Positions 12,101 to 23,089 of a stretch of DNA of 64,000 nucleotides are shown one piece after another. The position numbers and the translations under genes are program-made. Numbering within the stretch: the stretch's first letter is position 1; every line of letters begins with the position of its first letter. The DNA is from Chelonoidis abingdonii. Lineage: Eukaryota; Chordata; Testudines; Testudinidae. The notes below the pieces were generated by a model. It was given only the letters and a program-made list of their open reading frames with translations. It made no database searches and was not told the origin of the DNA. The DNA lies in contig NC_133771.1 of the NCBI RefSeq assembly GCF_003597395.2, positions 60,723,926 to 60,787,925 on the forward strand, given 5' to 3'.

Positions 12101-15100
12101 GCAGATCTATCCAAAGTCAAGAAGCTTTTGACTTAGATGTTGTTGTAAAAGATGATAAAAATGACATAAACCATTTTACCATAAACGTATGTACAAGGTA
12201 AGTAACTCATTTGATGCTTTTGCTGCTTATCTTGATCTGTACAGTATTGATACTATTTAAGAGGTGTGAAGTATGTATTCTTTAATGCCTGTGATTTAGA
12301 TGTATACCTACTACAGAACAAATGAATGACTTCATAGAAGGAACCAATTATTAAATTCAGAAGCAAATATTTAAACCACCAAAGAGAGAGAGCTTATTAG
12401 ATCTGAACAGATTATTAAATGACATAATTATAAAAAGCAAAGCTGCCATTTGTCATCTCATTTTTTCTAAGTATGAGGGTTTCGTAAAGGTTAGAGATAT
12501 ATGGAAGTGTTTATTTGCACAACAATATCATTTGACGTTTCAAAGGTTTCTGGTTATCTGTGCTGCTCAGCAATAGAAGGTCTGCAGGTTTTATCACCGA
12601 GCAATTTGTGAATAAGTAGAGCTCATGCAGAACATTTTTGACTGAATGAAATTTCGTCACAATATGCTGTTTTGTTGAAACTGAAACATTTTGTGGAGAC
12701 TGGTTTTGAGAAAAACTTTGTTTAGTGAGGGGAGAACAAGGCTGTCATATTCTGTAGCCTGGTATGTCTGAGACCCAATAGTCTCTGCTCTGTTCTGCCT
12801 GATTCAGAGTGATCTGCGATGAAAAACTCTCTAGGACGTAAACCCAGGTCTCCCACATCACAGTCCAGTGCCCTAACTACCAGGCTGTAGAGGATGACTG
12901 ATGCACACACAGCCCCTCCCCGTTTTGAAGAATGCTCTGGTTCCAGTGTGAAAATGAACATTGTTGCAAAAACAATCAAAAGGTTTTGTTTTCATTCCAA
13001 TATGGAACAAAGGGTACCAGCTGTGACAGTGTTTTTTGTGAGGTGAATATATGTCCACTGGAAGTGGACTGAGATCACCAAACTCAGTTCCTATAGGCCA
13101 CTGAATAGCCATTGGATATTATCAGCTTTTATATTTGGGTTAGCAGTGAACAGGTGACATAGAACCTCCATATCTCATTAGTTACCCCTGACCCATCCAG
13201 TCAGACAACAGAATTGTGTTGTTAATTCCTTTGCTGGCTTTCTTTGTTACTTAGCATGACAATGAATATATATATTAAAGGGAAGCTTTTAAGAAAACAT
13301 CTTTCTGTAGCCGATTTCTCATTAGACACATCCTGTTGTGGTTAAAGAGTACCGGATACTTCACAGAAAACCCTGAAGGACATTGTGCTTGTATATTATA
13401 TGTTTACATTTTTCCCTTCTTTCTGTGCTTTACTACCAAGGACACTGGGAGAAAAACAGTCTTTAAGAGCTTATCTGTTCCTGTTGAATATTTCCTCCCT
13501 TGAAATCGCAGCTCCCCTCTTGTGACATTATAATCATTTCCATGCAAATATGACCTTTGCAAACCATCACATTGTTCATGCTCCTTATTTTTTATATCCG
13601 TTCTCCGTACACCCTTTGTATGTTATTTATTTAAACTGTAAACTCTTCAGGGCAATATCTGTGTATCACTATGTTTGTACAGTGCCTAGCACTATGGGGC
13701 CCTAATCACAGTTGGAACTTCTTTCTTCACCATAATACAAATAATATGTATATGTATGTATAATATATATAAATATAGCCAGATGTGAGGTCAGTGCATA
13801 GACGATTGACTTCATTGGGTAATAACCAACAGGAGCATATAAAATCTTGAAAACAAAAGTCCTGATTACTTGTATATGTCTCTGGTAAAAACCCCAGTGA
13901 TACAGGTAGGGGTCAGGGACACTGTAGCATATAAGCAGAGCTGGTTGTAAACAGGATGTTTTTCAAAATTTTCTGTGAAATGAACTCCAGCACAAACTGT
14001 AGACACTTCATCGACAAATTCTGTGATAAGTTACACCACTGGCTTGAGGGTAATCTTAGCTGGATGTCCCCATTTTCTTTCTCCGGCTGACATATCTGAT
14101 TCAGAGCTTTTGGCCAATGATACAGCCTGGAGGGACTCCATCTCTCCTCTCTTCTGGGATGCTGAGAGGCACTGCCACTTTTGACATCTTCCTCTGTGTA
14201 GTCACTTCAGAATGGTACATGGTCATTCAGGACCAAGCTCAATCAGTCTGGAGCCTAAGGTGATTCACATGAGTCCTGGTGGCTCTGTGCCAATGCACTT
14301 TGGGCAGGATTTGACCCTTAGAGTAATAGAACTGTGCCTGGATCTGATAATCATAGTTTTTCTCTGATTAATGGAACACGTTCATGCCACACGTACTGAA
14401 TGCCTAAATAATTTTACTGTTAGTCATTTTGGAATCCATATAACATGATGTGATTTTCCATTTCAGCATAATCTAGAAATCATAGCAAGATGCAGGTTGT
14501 TAGTTCAGGAGCATTCCTAAACTGTGGACTGGTTTGAGTAGTTACCGGTATGCATCTTTGGCCAACAGCAGCAAACACCTCAAAGTTTTTTCCAATACCA
14601 ACCAGCAGAAATTCTGTCTTGCTTCTACCAGCTCTTGAGCCGACCTTGTCCAAAAGCACTAGGTTAACAGAATAACATTTACCCACCATGTGTCATCTGC
14701 AAGCTGTTGGTCTTCGAGCCTGTGATGTCTCACAAAATCTCCTAGTGGAAATTGTGCCAGACTGACAATATCCTGCAACCTCCTGGACTAACTGTACAGA
14801 ATTAAGATAAACTATTGAATTAAGTTAAACCTTATTGAATTAGTTAAAATTTTTTTGGGGCCTATTGTACTCAAAATGCTACTGTGTCTGCTATTGTGGC
14901 ACTGTATATAACTCCTCAAGGAGGAGAGAGATGCTAATGTAATTCTTTCAGTTACCAGACTTTTTCAAGCCGCCTTCTGGAGAGGTGCCCATATATTAGT
15001 TCAAACTAGATTCCCCAGGGACCAAGAGACAAAGAAAGGATTTTTGGATAAATAGCCTGTTTTACACAGGCTCATTGCCTTCTTCCTAATCCAGCAAACG

Positions 15101-18100
15101 GACAGGACCCTTGGTCCACAGAGGGCCCCAACCCTTAGGGAACAGTTGGAAGGACTGGGCCCACTGCGGCCCCATAAGACTGGATGCTTGTTTTCAGCTG
15201 AAGCTGAGATGAATAGGTAACCACAAGGAAACCCTGTGGGTGAGATGTTGAAGGACTACTCCTGACAGAGCCCATGTTAGTGCTGTGTGATCTCTGTTAA
15301 ATTGTATTAGCATATGTGTAGATTCTTTCATTGTAATACGTTTTTTTCTGTAGTCCTTCTACCTTAAGAACAAAATAGGCTTGCATAGAAAAAGCTATGG
15401 GGTAAATATGAATATGGGCAGTCCCACAGTTAACCGTCCCTGAATAGACAGCAAGCAGGCCTCCTTGGGCAGCCTGCCTCTGCTGGGAATAACACAGTGA
15501 TGGCAGGAAACTGTTCAGCCTGGCAATCTCCAAGTCTGAAAGGAAAGAGAACTGTGTCTCCACCCCAGAGGGGTGACGGAAGCCTGAGATTAGGTGCCTT
15601 TATTTGACCATACAAGGGGAATACAGGTGCAGCTTTCCTGAACTCTGATAGCAGCATGATGGATTTTTGGTTAGAAAATCTGCAAGATTGGTAGAGGAGC
15701 ATGTGCAGTTGTTTCTAATTCTGGATGGTCTTGCCTCTGCATGCAGTAGGGTGTCCAGAAAGCAAGTGTGAAAAATCGGGATGGGGGTGGGCGGTAGTAG
15801 GAGTCTATATAAGAAGACCCAAAAAACTTGACTGTCCCTATAAATCTGGACATCTGGTCACCCTAGCATGCAGTGCGATTTCTACTGTCTCTAAGGAATA
15901 GGAAGGCATGCTCCATTAGCTCTATTCACTCTGCCCTCTATGCTTATTGGCTACATATGCTTGATGTCGGTGCTCATTTGCTGCCCTGTGCTGCATGGTG
16001 CAGAGGAGAGCAACAGCTCCTAGACTGCTGGAGAAATGATCTCATAACCCAAAGTTCCAGCTCAGGGTCTCCTTAACACAATTTAGAGACAAGCTTTTCT
16101 TCTCACTTCTTTCCTTGTATCACTAGCCATTTTGTTAGCTGTGTATATGTGTGTGTGTGGTTTTTTAAGGGCATATGTTGCAGAGGAGACAATAGCTGGG
16201 ACTATCCCCTGACCCTTCCTGTTTTTGGAGGAAGGCGCATGTGTAATTGTTAGGGGGTAGATCTGACTCACTTTTTTGGGGGGTAGTACCAGGTTGGTTG
16301 GGTTACCCATTGTTATTTTAGTGGTACCCAGGCTAGTTAGATGGCTTGGATGTTTCTATATCCTCAGCTGTAGTTATAAACACAGACCTAATTACATCCA
16401 GTTCCAATTCAGTTATTTATTTTCAATAGCAGCTACTTTGGCACAGTGCCTCATCCAACAGATGGTTTCATTTGTTTCTAATTTCATGAGCCAACCGAAG
16501 TCAGCAGTGGTGCTGTATTTCTTTCACAGTCATATCTGTGTTCAATCAACCATGCTGTCAGGCTTAATAGCATTGCTTTGAAAAGCAAGTCTTCTCCTTT
16601 TTTAAACCATCCAAATCTACAAAGAAATAGTTTTATTCAATTACTTTCAACTACTGTCAGGCATTCAAAATGCAGATTAGAGACACGTTCCGTCCCCGAT
16701 AACAATGGTAGTTCAGCCTCAGTCCCAAGGAAACAACCTGTGCCACCTACTTTATTTAAAGAAGCATCTTGGCTGGGCATGGAAGTGTTACATGTAGATG
16801 ATAAAGCCATACAGATATTTTGATAGTTCCATTGTGGACCACAGTATGTTAGAGTCCTGCTGTAGAAAAAAGCTATCACATCCAGCGTGTGAGTCTCAAA
16901 CTGGCAGAAGATGCTATAATAAGCAATATTGGGGGAAAAATGGAAAAATTCAACTTGCTAAACTTTCCCTTTCCAAAACCAGAAGGATGATATGGAATGA
17001 TCATTTTAAAATTGTATTGGAGGTTGGAGAGGTAATCAAGTGATTTCTTTAAGTGAATTATGGACCCTTGTTGGAGAAATAGGGAGGAGGTTCAATAGAC
17101 TCTTCAATCTATAAATTTACACAAAAATACCAGAAAATGGTAGCACCAAGTGATATAGTTTTAGAATCCCAGAAATGTACAATCTTGTTTTTTCATGCAG
17201 ACCCCCTTTCAAATTTGCACATAAGTATATTACTACTCTGCATTTTTGGGGCCCATGTCTACTCTTACTGCAGCCAATGGCAAAACTCCCTTTGGCTTCA
17301 GTGGGATCAGAATTATGCCCCTGTATATTGCAAATAACTGCAATACTTTTCTTTGCTCAGAAGTAAATCTACTCCTTGGCCATGAGGTTGCTAGGGGGAA
17401 TTGAGATACAAATGTTTGTCTAAGTCGTTAATTTTCAGAGTATGTTAAATGATTCGCTTAAAACCTTAGAAATTCAACATCTGTTCTCAAATATATCTTC
17501 TTTCCTTCATTTCCCAGATACTATACTTTCTATATTATAATGTGGAATGTAAATAGCAGAGTATTTTATTTCAATGTTAGAATATTTGATTTCTATTAAA
17601 AGTTTTCCTGTCTCCATATTTTTAAAAGGTACTTGGGGTCCAGTGCATCTTCCAAGAGTGGTATGGCCCTCATGGAGGTTGACTTACTTAGTGGCTTCTC
17701 TGTATCACCAGATTTCGTTTCATTAGATGATCCAATTAAGAAGGTGGAAAAGGATAATGGGAAAGTCAACCTATACTTAGACTCTGTAAGTTGAAAAAAC
17801 CAAGAAAATACATTTGTAATGGCAGATGCTAAACTCAACTCACCAGTTATTTGATTTAAATTCAGAAGGACACCTTTATAAAAATCATAATTACATCTTT
17901 TGGGGAGTCAGTAAGGCTAAACCATTTCTCACAATACTGTTGTCAATGGGACTGCATATATAGGTAAAGACTATTTAGATCAGTATGGGTTTGCTGGATT
18001 GAGCCCTTAGTAAACTGTTTGCTTACTTAAATGGTCTGTGACTTGGCTAAATTTCCACTAAAGAGACCAGTTTAATGACCAAAATTCAAACTCTGGTCTT

Positions 18101-21100
18101 TAGAGGTGAGTTTTTAGAACATTAGCCAACCATCTAGTCCTCATCCCTCCCCTCACAACACCCTATCTAGAATTCTCTGAATGTTTTTTTTTGTATTTTT
18201 CTAGCTAAATGAAACACAGGTTTGTGTGGATATTCCTGCTGTGAGAGACTTCAAAGTAGCAAATACTCAAAGCGCCTCCGTGACTATAGTGGATTACTAT
18301 GAACCCAGTAAGTGTCCGTCATTCTTGATAGATCACTGTGATTCACAAGCTAAAATATGCAATTATTATATTCATGAAAGCAGAGAAGATGTGAAGATCA
18401 AGAAAAAACCACTTGATAAATGCCATAGGTTACTGTCCAGTAACCTGCAAATGCGTCAAGGGTTATAATGAATTACTGTTATCTCTTTTAGTCTTAATGG
18501 AACAGTTCTCAGGTGGTGTAGATCAGCATAACTCTTATTGAAGCCAATTTATACCAGCTGAAAATCTGGCCTAGTGTGTTTCCAAAACTACCAGTTACCA
18601 AGTTAATGTTATCTTTCACGTGGCCCTTTCATCTGTTTCTTGTTTAAAGTTAGAGTTCCTTAGAGGGGAGAGTGCCAATATTTTGATTTCAATAGTTATG
18701 TAAAAGATGTACATGCAGAAATATTTCCCAGGTTCTGTTTTTTGTGTGGCATGTGTTTTGCAGAATTTCAGCAATGTATGAAACTCTTGGGTAAAGTCGG
18801 AGGCAGTGCGGAATCACTGGGGTTGGGAAGAGGGAGAGGGAGGGGGAGAAGAGGTTAAGATAGGCCAGAGAACATGGCAGAGGGTTGGGTCCTCCTATTA
18901 CAAACTGACCTAAACTTTAATAAAGATTTGGGTTTGGTTTGAGGAATGGGTGAAAAGGTTGTGCCAGTTATTGTATCCAGTTTTTATTGTCTACCCCTTA
19001 GTAGACACACAGGAAATCCAAATACTCCATGGCATAGCAATGCATAAATAAATTGTAGACTTATACAAATGTAGGGCTGAATGAAAACTCAACAAGATGT
19101 CAAGGCTACTTGCCCACCCATGCTGGGGAGGGATTATGTATGTCAGATCATCCCTGACAGGTGTTTGTCTAACCTGTTCTTAAACCCCTCCAATAATAGT
19201 GATTCCAAAACCTCTGTAGGTAACCTGTTCCAGTGCTTAACTATCCTTACAGTTAGAATGTTTTCCCTAATATCTAACCTAAATCTCCCTTGCTGCAAAC
19301 TAAGCTGATAACTTCTTGTTCTACGCTTAGTGAACATGGAGAGCAATTGATCACCATTCTCTTTATAACAACCTTATACGTATTTGAATTCTGTTATGTC
19401 CATCTCAGCTTTCTCTTCCATAGACTAAACATGCCCAATTCCTTTAACCTTTCTTCACAGGTCAGATTTTCAAAAACTGTTTTTTGTTGCTTTCCTCTGG
19501 ACTCCAATTTGTTCACATCTTTTTTAAAGTGTGGTGCCCCAAACTGGACACAGTATTCCAGCTGATGACCAGTGCTCAGTGGAACAATTACCTTCTGTGT
19601 CTTCAGATGCCACTCTTGTTAATATGTCTCAGAATACCATTAGCTTTTTTTGCCACATCATCACATAGTTGACACATATTCAATTTGCGATCCACTATCA
19701 CGTCCCTGTCCTTTTCAGCAGTACTGCTGCCTAGCCAGTTATTCCTCATTTTTATATTTGTGCGTTTGATTGTCCTTCCTAAGTGCAATACTTTGCACTT
19801 GTATTTACTGATATCAAACCAATTCTGCAATTTATGAAGATCATTTTGAATCCCAATCCTGTTCTCTAACATGCTTGCAACTCCTCCCATCTTGGTGTCA
19901 TCTGCAAATTTCATAAGCATACTCTCCATTCTGTCCTCCAGGTTGTTAATGGAAATATTACAGACCAGTGCCCTGCAAGACCCCACTTGATATGACTTTC
20001 CAGTTTGATAGCATAGCACTGATAATTGCTCTTTGAGTATGCTCTTTCAGCCAGCTGTGTGCCCACCTTATACTGATGTCATCTACACCGTATTTTCCTA
20101 CGTTACTTGTATGAATGTCATGTGGGACTATGTCAAAAACCTTGACAAAACCCAAATGTATCATGTCTACTGCTGCCCTCCTATGTGGTAACCCTATCAA
20201 AGAAGGAAATTAGGTTGGTTTGCCATGCTTTGTTCTTGACAAATCCACGTTGGCTATCACTTCGCTTATTATCCTCTAGTCTAGGTTTGAACACACTGAC
20301 TGTTTAACGAGGCATCACTTAGAGGCGTAAAAAGTGAAGGTATAATGTGCAATTACATCTTGTGCTGATTTATATTGTAGTTTTTATACAACACAAATAC
20401 TCCATGGTTGTAACCTTAAATAAAGAAAAAGATTGCTTCGCATATTATTTTACAAGCAGGCCATTTTGAGTGCTATGTAGGATAGCCAATATAAATTAGT
20501 GAAGCAGAAATTTTGCCAATGCATGTAATTACAATCAAAGTAATATTGTCCACGTTGTTCATTAATCAAGTATCTTAGGCAATACAATGGCCTCTGTGCC
20601 TGGACTCTGGCAAGGGGTTTTGTGAATTTTTCCCCCTGCTGTGTTAATAATCAGTGATCTGGAATTTTCTGTCATCACCCACAGTTGCTGAGAGAAAAAA
20701 GTTGGATGTGCATGTTGGTTGTAAGGGTGTGAGCAGAACCTTGTCTAATCTGATTAACTGTCTCTATGCCAGGGCTCTGATGAGGAGTTTGGAGAGCTCT
20801 TATCTTCTGGCTGTGTCAAACAGTGTTTTATCTACAGCTGGCCATGAAACTACATTTCCTTTCTGCAAAATTTTTTTTGAGCCTTTGGAAAAATTTCCAT
20901 CCTGAATCAGGATTAAAAGACAAAACCTTGACATTTTCTGCAGACATGAAATCCTGCAGCATTTCATTTCAGAATTACTGAAATGGTTCCACAGTAGGTA
21001 CAGTTTGCTGTCTCCAAAACAAAATGTGCACCTTTGGCTCCCCGGGAGCCTGTGAGACCTGGCTCTGATGGGCTGCAAAGGAGCCTGGGAACCCTGGCTC

Positions 21101-22049
21101 CCAAGCTCCCCATCGCATGGGTTGCAGCCTGGCAGCCCAGTAGGAGAGCTGCCAAGGAGCCAGAGCGCTTGGGAGCTGGGGTCCTGGGGCTTTGAGGCTC
21201 CTGCTTGTGAGCTCAGCGGCCTGCTAGGTGGGTTGCCTCGGAATCAACACATTCTGGCAGAATGTGTCAATGTTGATAAATTGGCACTTTCCAATGGAAA
21301 AATATTCATTCAGAAGATGTCCAGTCAACCCTAGTTTTCTCTGTGACTGTGGATACCTGAACATGTGCAATTCAAACTACCTTTTTGTAAGTGTTCATGC
21401 AAGTATGTTGCGAAAATTTCAGGGATGGCAGAAAGTGAACATAAAAAGGGGCAAAGATTCATGTCTAATTTTTGCAGTATTTGCCCCAGTCTGCATTAGT
21501 GTTTGGTTGCATCCTTTCAAAAATACTTTCTCTATGACATTAAATAATCTTTTTGCTTTTATTGTTTGTAGCTGCAATACACAGCTGAAAGTCATTATTT
21601 TTTTCTGAAGCATTGGCCAACTGCTGGTGATGGATTTGAATTAAAAACATTGTTTTCCTCTTGAATTCTAGATTCCACTAGAAGTTATAGCATTTCAGTG
21701 GCTTGGTTCATCCCAAGTATTTATTTTAAGAAACATGAACAAAATATCTCAAACGGCTGTGAAAATGCAGACTAAATATTTGTTTGTTTGACAATGATTT
21801 CCATTAAGATCAGAAACTGATGTTTACTAACCTCTTTGGACAGGGAGAAGAGCAGTGAGAAGCTACAATTCAGAAGTGATGCAAGGCTTGACATCTTGCG
21901 TCTTCTGTGAAAATGACTGCAGTCTTTGCAAAAGAGATACAGACTCCAGTGATGGCTCTCCAGGATTGCACCAGCACTTTTCAGCGATTTCCCTGTTCTG
22001 CTTCTTGTTTGTAATCCAGGCAGGTTTGCTGCAGAGTTTGATGGTGTAA
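5993..22049 (+). CDS. CD109: CD109, 3' part of the gene (last six coding exons)
   Basis: CD109 is a GPI-anchored cell-surface protein of the alpha-2-macroglobulin/C3/C4/C5 family. It is known as a TGF-beta co-receptor that dampens TGF-beta signalling. Six segments with AG acceptors and GT donors, at 5993-6148, 6236-6301, 12055-12197, 17629-17785, 18205-18307 and 21844-22049, join in frame to about 243 codons ending in TAA. The order of motifs matches the C-terminal part of CD109: DTIVALQALS (end of the thioester domain), SVSAVGVGFAIFQ, GRRRRSIQ, SGMALMEVDLLSGF, VNLYLDS, SVTIVDYYEP, RRAVRSYNSEV, then a Cys cluster and a hydrophobic tail. The RRRR site, the YYEP-AVRSYNSEV ending and the GPI tail separate CD109 from secreted A2M-like paralogues. 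The first part of the gene is left of the window. In mammals CD109 lies beside a gene-poor interval, which agrees with the downstream region here. Confidence 0.93.
6236..6301 (+). CDS. CD109: CD109 exon: CUB segment
   Basis: This is a small exon of 22 codons, phase 0 to 0, flanked by TTTCAG and GTATGC. It reads IAPMQPTAISVSAVGVGFAIFQ. The alternating hydrophobic pattern and the G-x-GFAI core match the CUB strand that follows the thioester domain in CD109 and A2M. The intron before it is only 87 bp, while the one after it is about 5.75 kb. Confidence 0.9.
6431..6535 (-). repeat. Fold-back repeat, same family as 61694-61860
   Basis: GACAAAGCAGGTGAGGTAAT on the left is complementary to ATTACTTCACC...TGTC on the right. 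The core AGAAGTTGGTCCAATAAAAT matches the copy near 61814. The end CCTGGGACCAA is the reverse complement of the head TTGGTCCCAGG seen near 61717, so this copy lies on the minus strand. It is a repeat family I associate with turtle genomes. Confidence 0.65.
7187..7310 (-). mobile_element. CR1 3'-end fragment
   Basis: GGAATTGCCATTCTGAATCA...CCATCTAGTCCAGTATC...AGATGCTTCAGAGGAAGG matches, in the same orientation, the 3' portion of the minus-strand CR1 at 34912-35860 (GTCCGTCTAGCTCAGTATCC...CAGATGCTTTAGAGAG). It is truncated and carries no coding sequence. Confidence 0.6.
8062..8389. mobile_element. Non-autonomous hAT element with perfect 8-bp target duplication
   Basis: Terminal inverted repeats CAGGGGTTCTCAACC and GGTTGAGAACCACTG bound 328 bp of non-coding sequence. 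The octamer ATCTAAAT occurs immediately before (8054-8061) and after (8390-8397) the element. TIRs of the CAGNGGTTCTCAAC type plus an 8-bp duplication define hAT (Charlie-like) transposons. No transposase is encoded, so it moved using a transposase made elsewhere. Confidence 0.92.
9217..9298. repeat. Palindromic (fold-back) repeat
   Basis: The left arm (CCAGATCCCCAGTTGATGTA...CTCCATT) and the reverse complement of the right arm (AATGGAGC...GGATCTGTCTGG) match over about 37 bp with roughly ten differences. The GATTTACACCAG...GGATCTG motif belongs to a common archosaur/turtle palindromic repeat. It is non-coding. Confidence 0.7.
12055..12197 (+). CDS. CD109: CD109 exon: CUB end and RRRR-S furin-type site
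   Basis: This exon is 143 bp, phase 0 in and phase 2 out, with acceptor TTCCGTAG and donor ACAAG|GTAAGT. It starts LNIIYNVK, then GRRRRSIQSQEAFDLDVVVKD, and ends INHFTINVCT. The four arginines at 12094-12105 followed by Ser form a polybasic proprotein-convertase site. In mammalian CD109, furin cleaves at an equivalent RRRR motif to give large and small chains that stay associated. The stretch after it starts the C-terminal macroglobulin (MG8, receptor-binding-like) domain. Confidence 0.93.
13665..13735 (-). repeat. Old amniote interspersed repeat, one of three copies
   Basis: GTTTGTACAGTGCCTAGCAC followed by TATGGGGCCC is the reverse complement of the motif (GGGxCCCATTGTGCTAGGT, GCTGTACAAAC) found at 43318-43400 and 48241-48360. 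It is a short fragment of a widespread ancient repeat whose exact family name I cannot assign. Confidence 0.6.
15747..15865. mobile_element. Short hAT MITE (TAGGGTG family) with perfect 8-bp duplication
   Basis: This is a 119-bp element starting TAGGGTGTCCAGA and ending CATCTGGTCACCCTA. The octamer GCATGCAG flanks it on both sides (15739-15746 and 15866-15873). It has the same right end as the elements at 57004-57478 and 58938-59061. It has no coding capacity. Confidence 0.92.
17629..17785 (+). CDS. CD109: CD109 exon: C-terminal macroglobulin domain, first part
   Basis: This exon is 157 bp, entering in phase 2 and leaving in phase 0, flanked by TTAAAAG and GTAAGT. It reads YLGSSASSKSGMALMEVDLL, then SGFSVSPDFVSLDDPIKKVE, and ends GKVNLYLDS. 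The MA-L-E-V-LLSGF core followed by an acidic/basic linker and a short beta strand is the standard signature of the A2M-family receptor-binding domain. The reading frame is open throughout. Confidence 0.94.
17786..18204 (+). other. Short CD109 intron (419 bp)
   Basis: It runs from GTAAGTTG to TTTTTCTAG. No repeat or ORF is recognised inside. Confidence 0.85.
18205..18307 (+). CDS. CD109: CD109 exon: C-terminal macroglobulin domain, second part
   Basis: This exon is 103 bp, phase 0 in and phase 1 out, with acceptor TTTTTCTAG and donor CCCA|GTAAGT. It reads LNETQVCVDIPAVRDFKVAN, then TQSASVTIVDYYEP. The Cys and the DYYEP motif are typical of the last strands of this domain. It is separated from the previous exon by a 419-bp intron. 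The frame stays open past the donor for about 160 bp, but that read-through tail has no family similarity. Confidence 0.94.
18308..21843 (+). other. Last CD109 intron, with antisense CR1 and a GC-rich patch
   Basis: The intron contains the CR1 LINE at 19090-20310. A GC-rich patch at about 21030-21240 contrasts with its AT-rich flanks and is likely part of a further repeat. A short palindrome-like repeat lies near 18505-18575. No extra exon is supported. Confidence 0.7.
19090..20310 (-). mobile_element. CR1 LINE fragment: RT through ORF2 C-terminus
   Basis: Read on the minus strand from high to low coordinates, it gives an RT segment (FVKVFDIVPHDI, cf. the SKAFDTVPHD motif of CR1 RT), then MKFADDTKMGG with the FADD catalytic motif, then DVAKKANGILRHINKSGI, and finally RFRLDIRENILTVRIVKHWN followed by RLPTEV, the CR1 ORF2 C-terminal block. 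Stops and frameshifts split it into three or more frames, so it is inactive. It lies antisense inside the last CD109 intron. Confidence 0.9.
21844..22049 (+). CDS. CD109: CD109 last coding exon with GPI-attachment tail
   Basis: The acceptor is CTTTGGACAG. The phase-1 junction completes an Arg codon, then RRAVRSYNSEV follows. Four cysteines come next in CVFCENDCSLCK, then a polar Ser/Asp/Gly stretch (DTDSSDGSPG). The exon closes with a hydrophobic segment of about 20 residues (FSAISLFCFLFVIQAGLL...) that ends directly before TAA at 22047-22049. A small-residue region followed by a short hydrophobic C-terminus without a cytoplasmic tail is the pattern of a GPI-anchor signal, as known for CD109. 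The exact omega site (a Ser, Asp or Gly of DSSDGS) is inferred, not seen. Confidence 0.93.
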
Positions 22050-22884
22050 GAAGACGCATTTATGTAGCAGTTCTGAGATTTCCATAAATCACCCAAAGAA
22101 AGTTTTATATTAATAAGGGCTGAAACATCACCTGGAGATATCCGAGACTAGCCTCCCATTGTGTTCAGTAGAAGCAGGATTAGGCCTATAGGTTAACTCG
22201 TTGAGTCAGAAAAATTTTGTGTGTTTCTACTGGACAAATTTAACAACTTCTTAAATGCTTTTTTCATGCTATAGTTATTTACATTTTCTAAAGAAATACA
22301 GAATTAGATTAAGTGAGAAAACAATTAAGACTAACTTTCTATTTTCCAAAGGTTCTTTTTCTCCTTTCAGCATTATTTTTGTTTTGCTTATGGTTTATGG
22401 ACGGGTATTAAAATTAAGGAATAGTGTTAGTTTATGGAATTATTCTGAAAATTATCTACCTTTTGATTTGACTTTCAGTAAGTATAACTGTGGGTTTGTA
22501 TCAGTACCTTGCTCAGTTCTGCTCTGCATACCTAAGGCTACTTAACATTAATACTAAACTCCATTGTACACATTCATGATTGGACAACAGGAAAAGTAAA
22601 TGGAGCTATCTTCAAAGCAGTTATGGGAGCCAGGAAGTGACGTATTCACAAGTGGATGATAATAAAAAAAATCATATCTTTTTATCATTACAAAGAAGTG
22701 AGCTTTTGCCAGTTTGTAAGTTACATACTTTTTTAAAATAAGCTGTTCAGAGGTTTCAGAAATTTTTAATACTCTTTACGTTGAAAGATGGCTTTGATTC
22801 CTGCGGTGAAATTTGGCAAGTAGGGACTCTATCTCTGGGACTTTATTTCTGGATATCCTAAAAAAATAATAATAAACACAATTT

Positions 22885-23089
22885 CCCTCCTCATAGTGAA
22901 TCATCTAGCCACTGAATTCTGGGAAAGTATTGGCCTGCTAAACCCAGGGTTGTGAATTCAAATGTTGAGGGGGCCATTTAGGGATTTGGGGATTTAGTTA
23001 GGGATTGGTCCTGCTTTGAGCAGGGGATTGGACTAGATGACCTACTGAGGTCCCTTCCAACCCTAATCTTCTATGATTCTATGATTCTA
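22885..23089 (+). mobile_element. tRNA-derived SINE with CR1-like tail (tortoise Pol III SINE type)
   Basis: The head contains CTAAACCCAGGGTTGTGAAT followed by TCAAATGTTGAGG, with a box-B-like GAATTCAAATG (22954-22964). The middle is GGGGGCCATTTAGGGATTTG. The tail is GGACTAGATGACCTACTGAG, then GTCCCTTCCAACCC, ending in the octamer repeat ATTCTATG. A tRNA-like head joined to a CR1-like 3' tail is the known structure of the cryptodiran SINE, which is mobilised by a CR1-type LINE. The length of about 205 bp fits. Confidence 0.8.

Larger units (their letters stand above)
12198..17628 (+). other. CD109 intron
   Basis: This is an intron of about 5.4 kb. Near 12755-12886 it contains a repeat with short inverted arms (TAGCCTGGT/ACCAGGCT). 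It also holds an old interspersed repeat at 13665-13735, an AT-rich low-complexity tract at 13735-13785 and the short hAT MITE at 15747-15865. The segments 13800-15740 and 15880-17628 hold no exon I can support. Confidence 0.7.

Noticed and set aside
18308..18468. Open frame continuing past the CD109 exon at 18205-18307
   Set aside because: A perfect GTAAGT donor ends the exon, and the SYNSEV continuation expected for CD109 is found in frame at 21844. Read-through lacks family similarity.
21068..21334. GC-rich segment considered as a CpG island or promoter
   Set aside because: It is short, CpG-poor (mostly CCTGG/GGAGC phrases), inside the last CD109 intron, and looks like part of a repeat.
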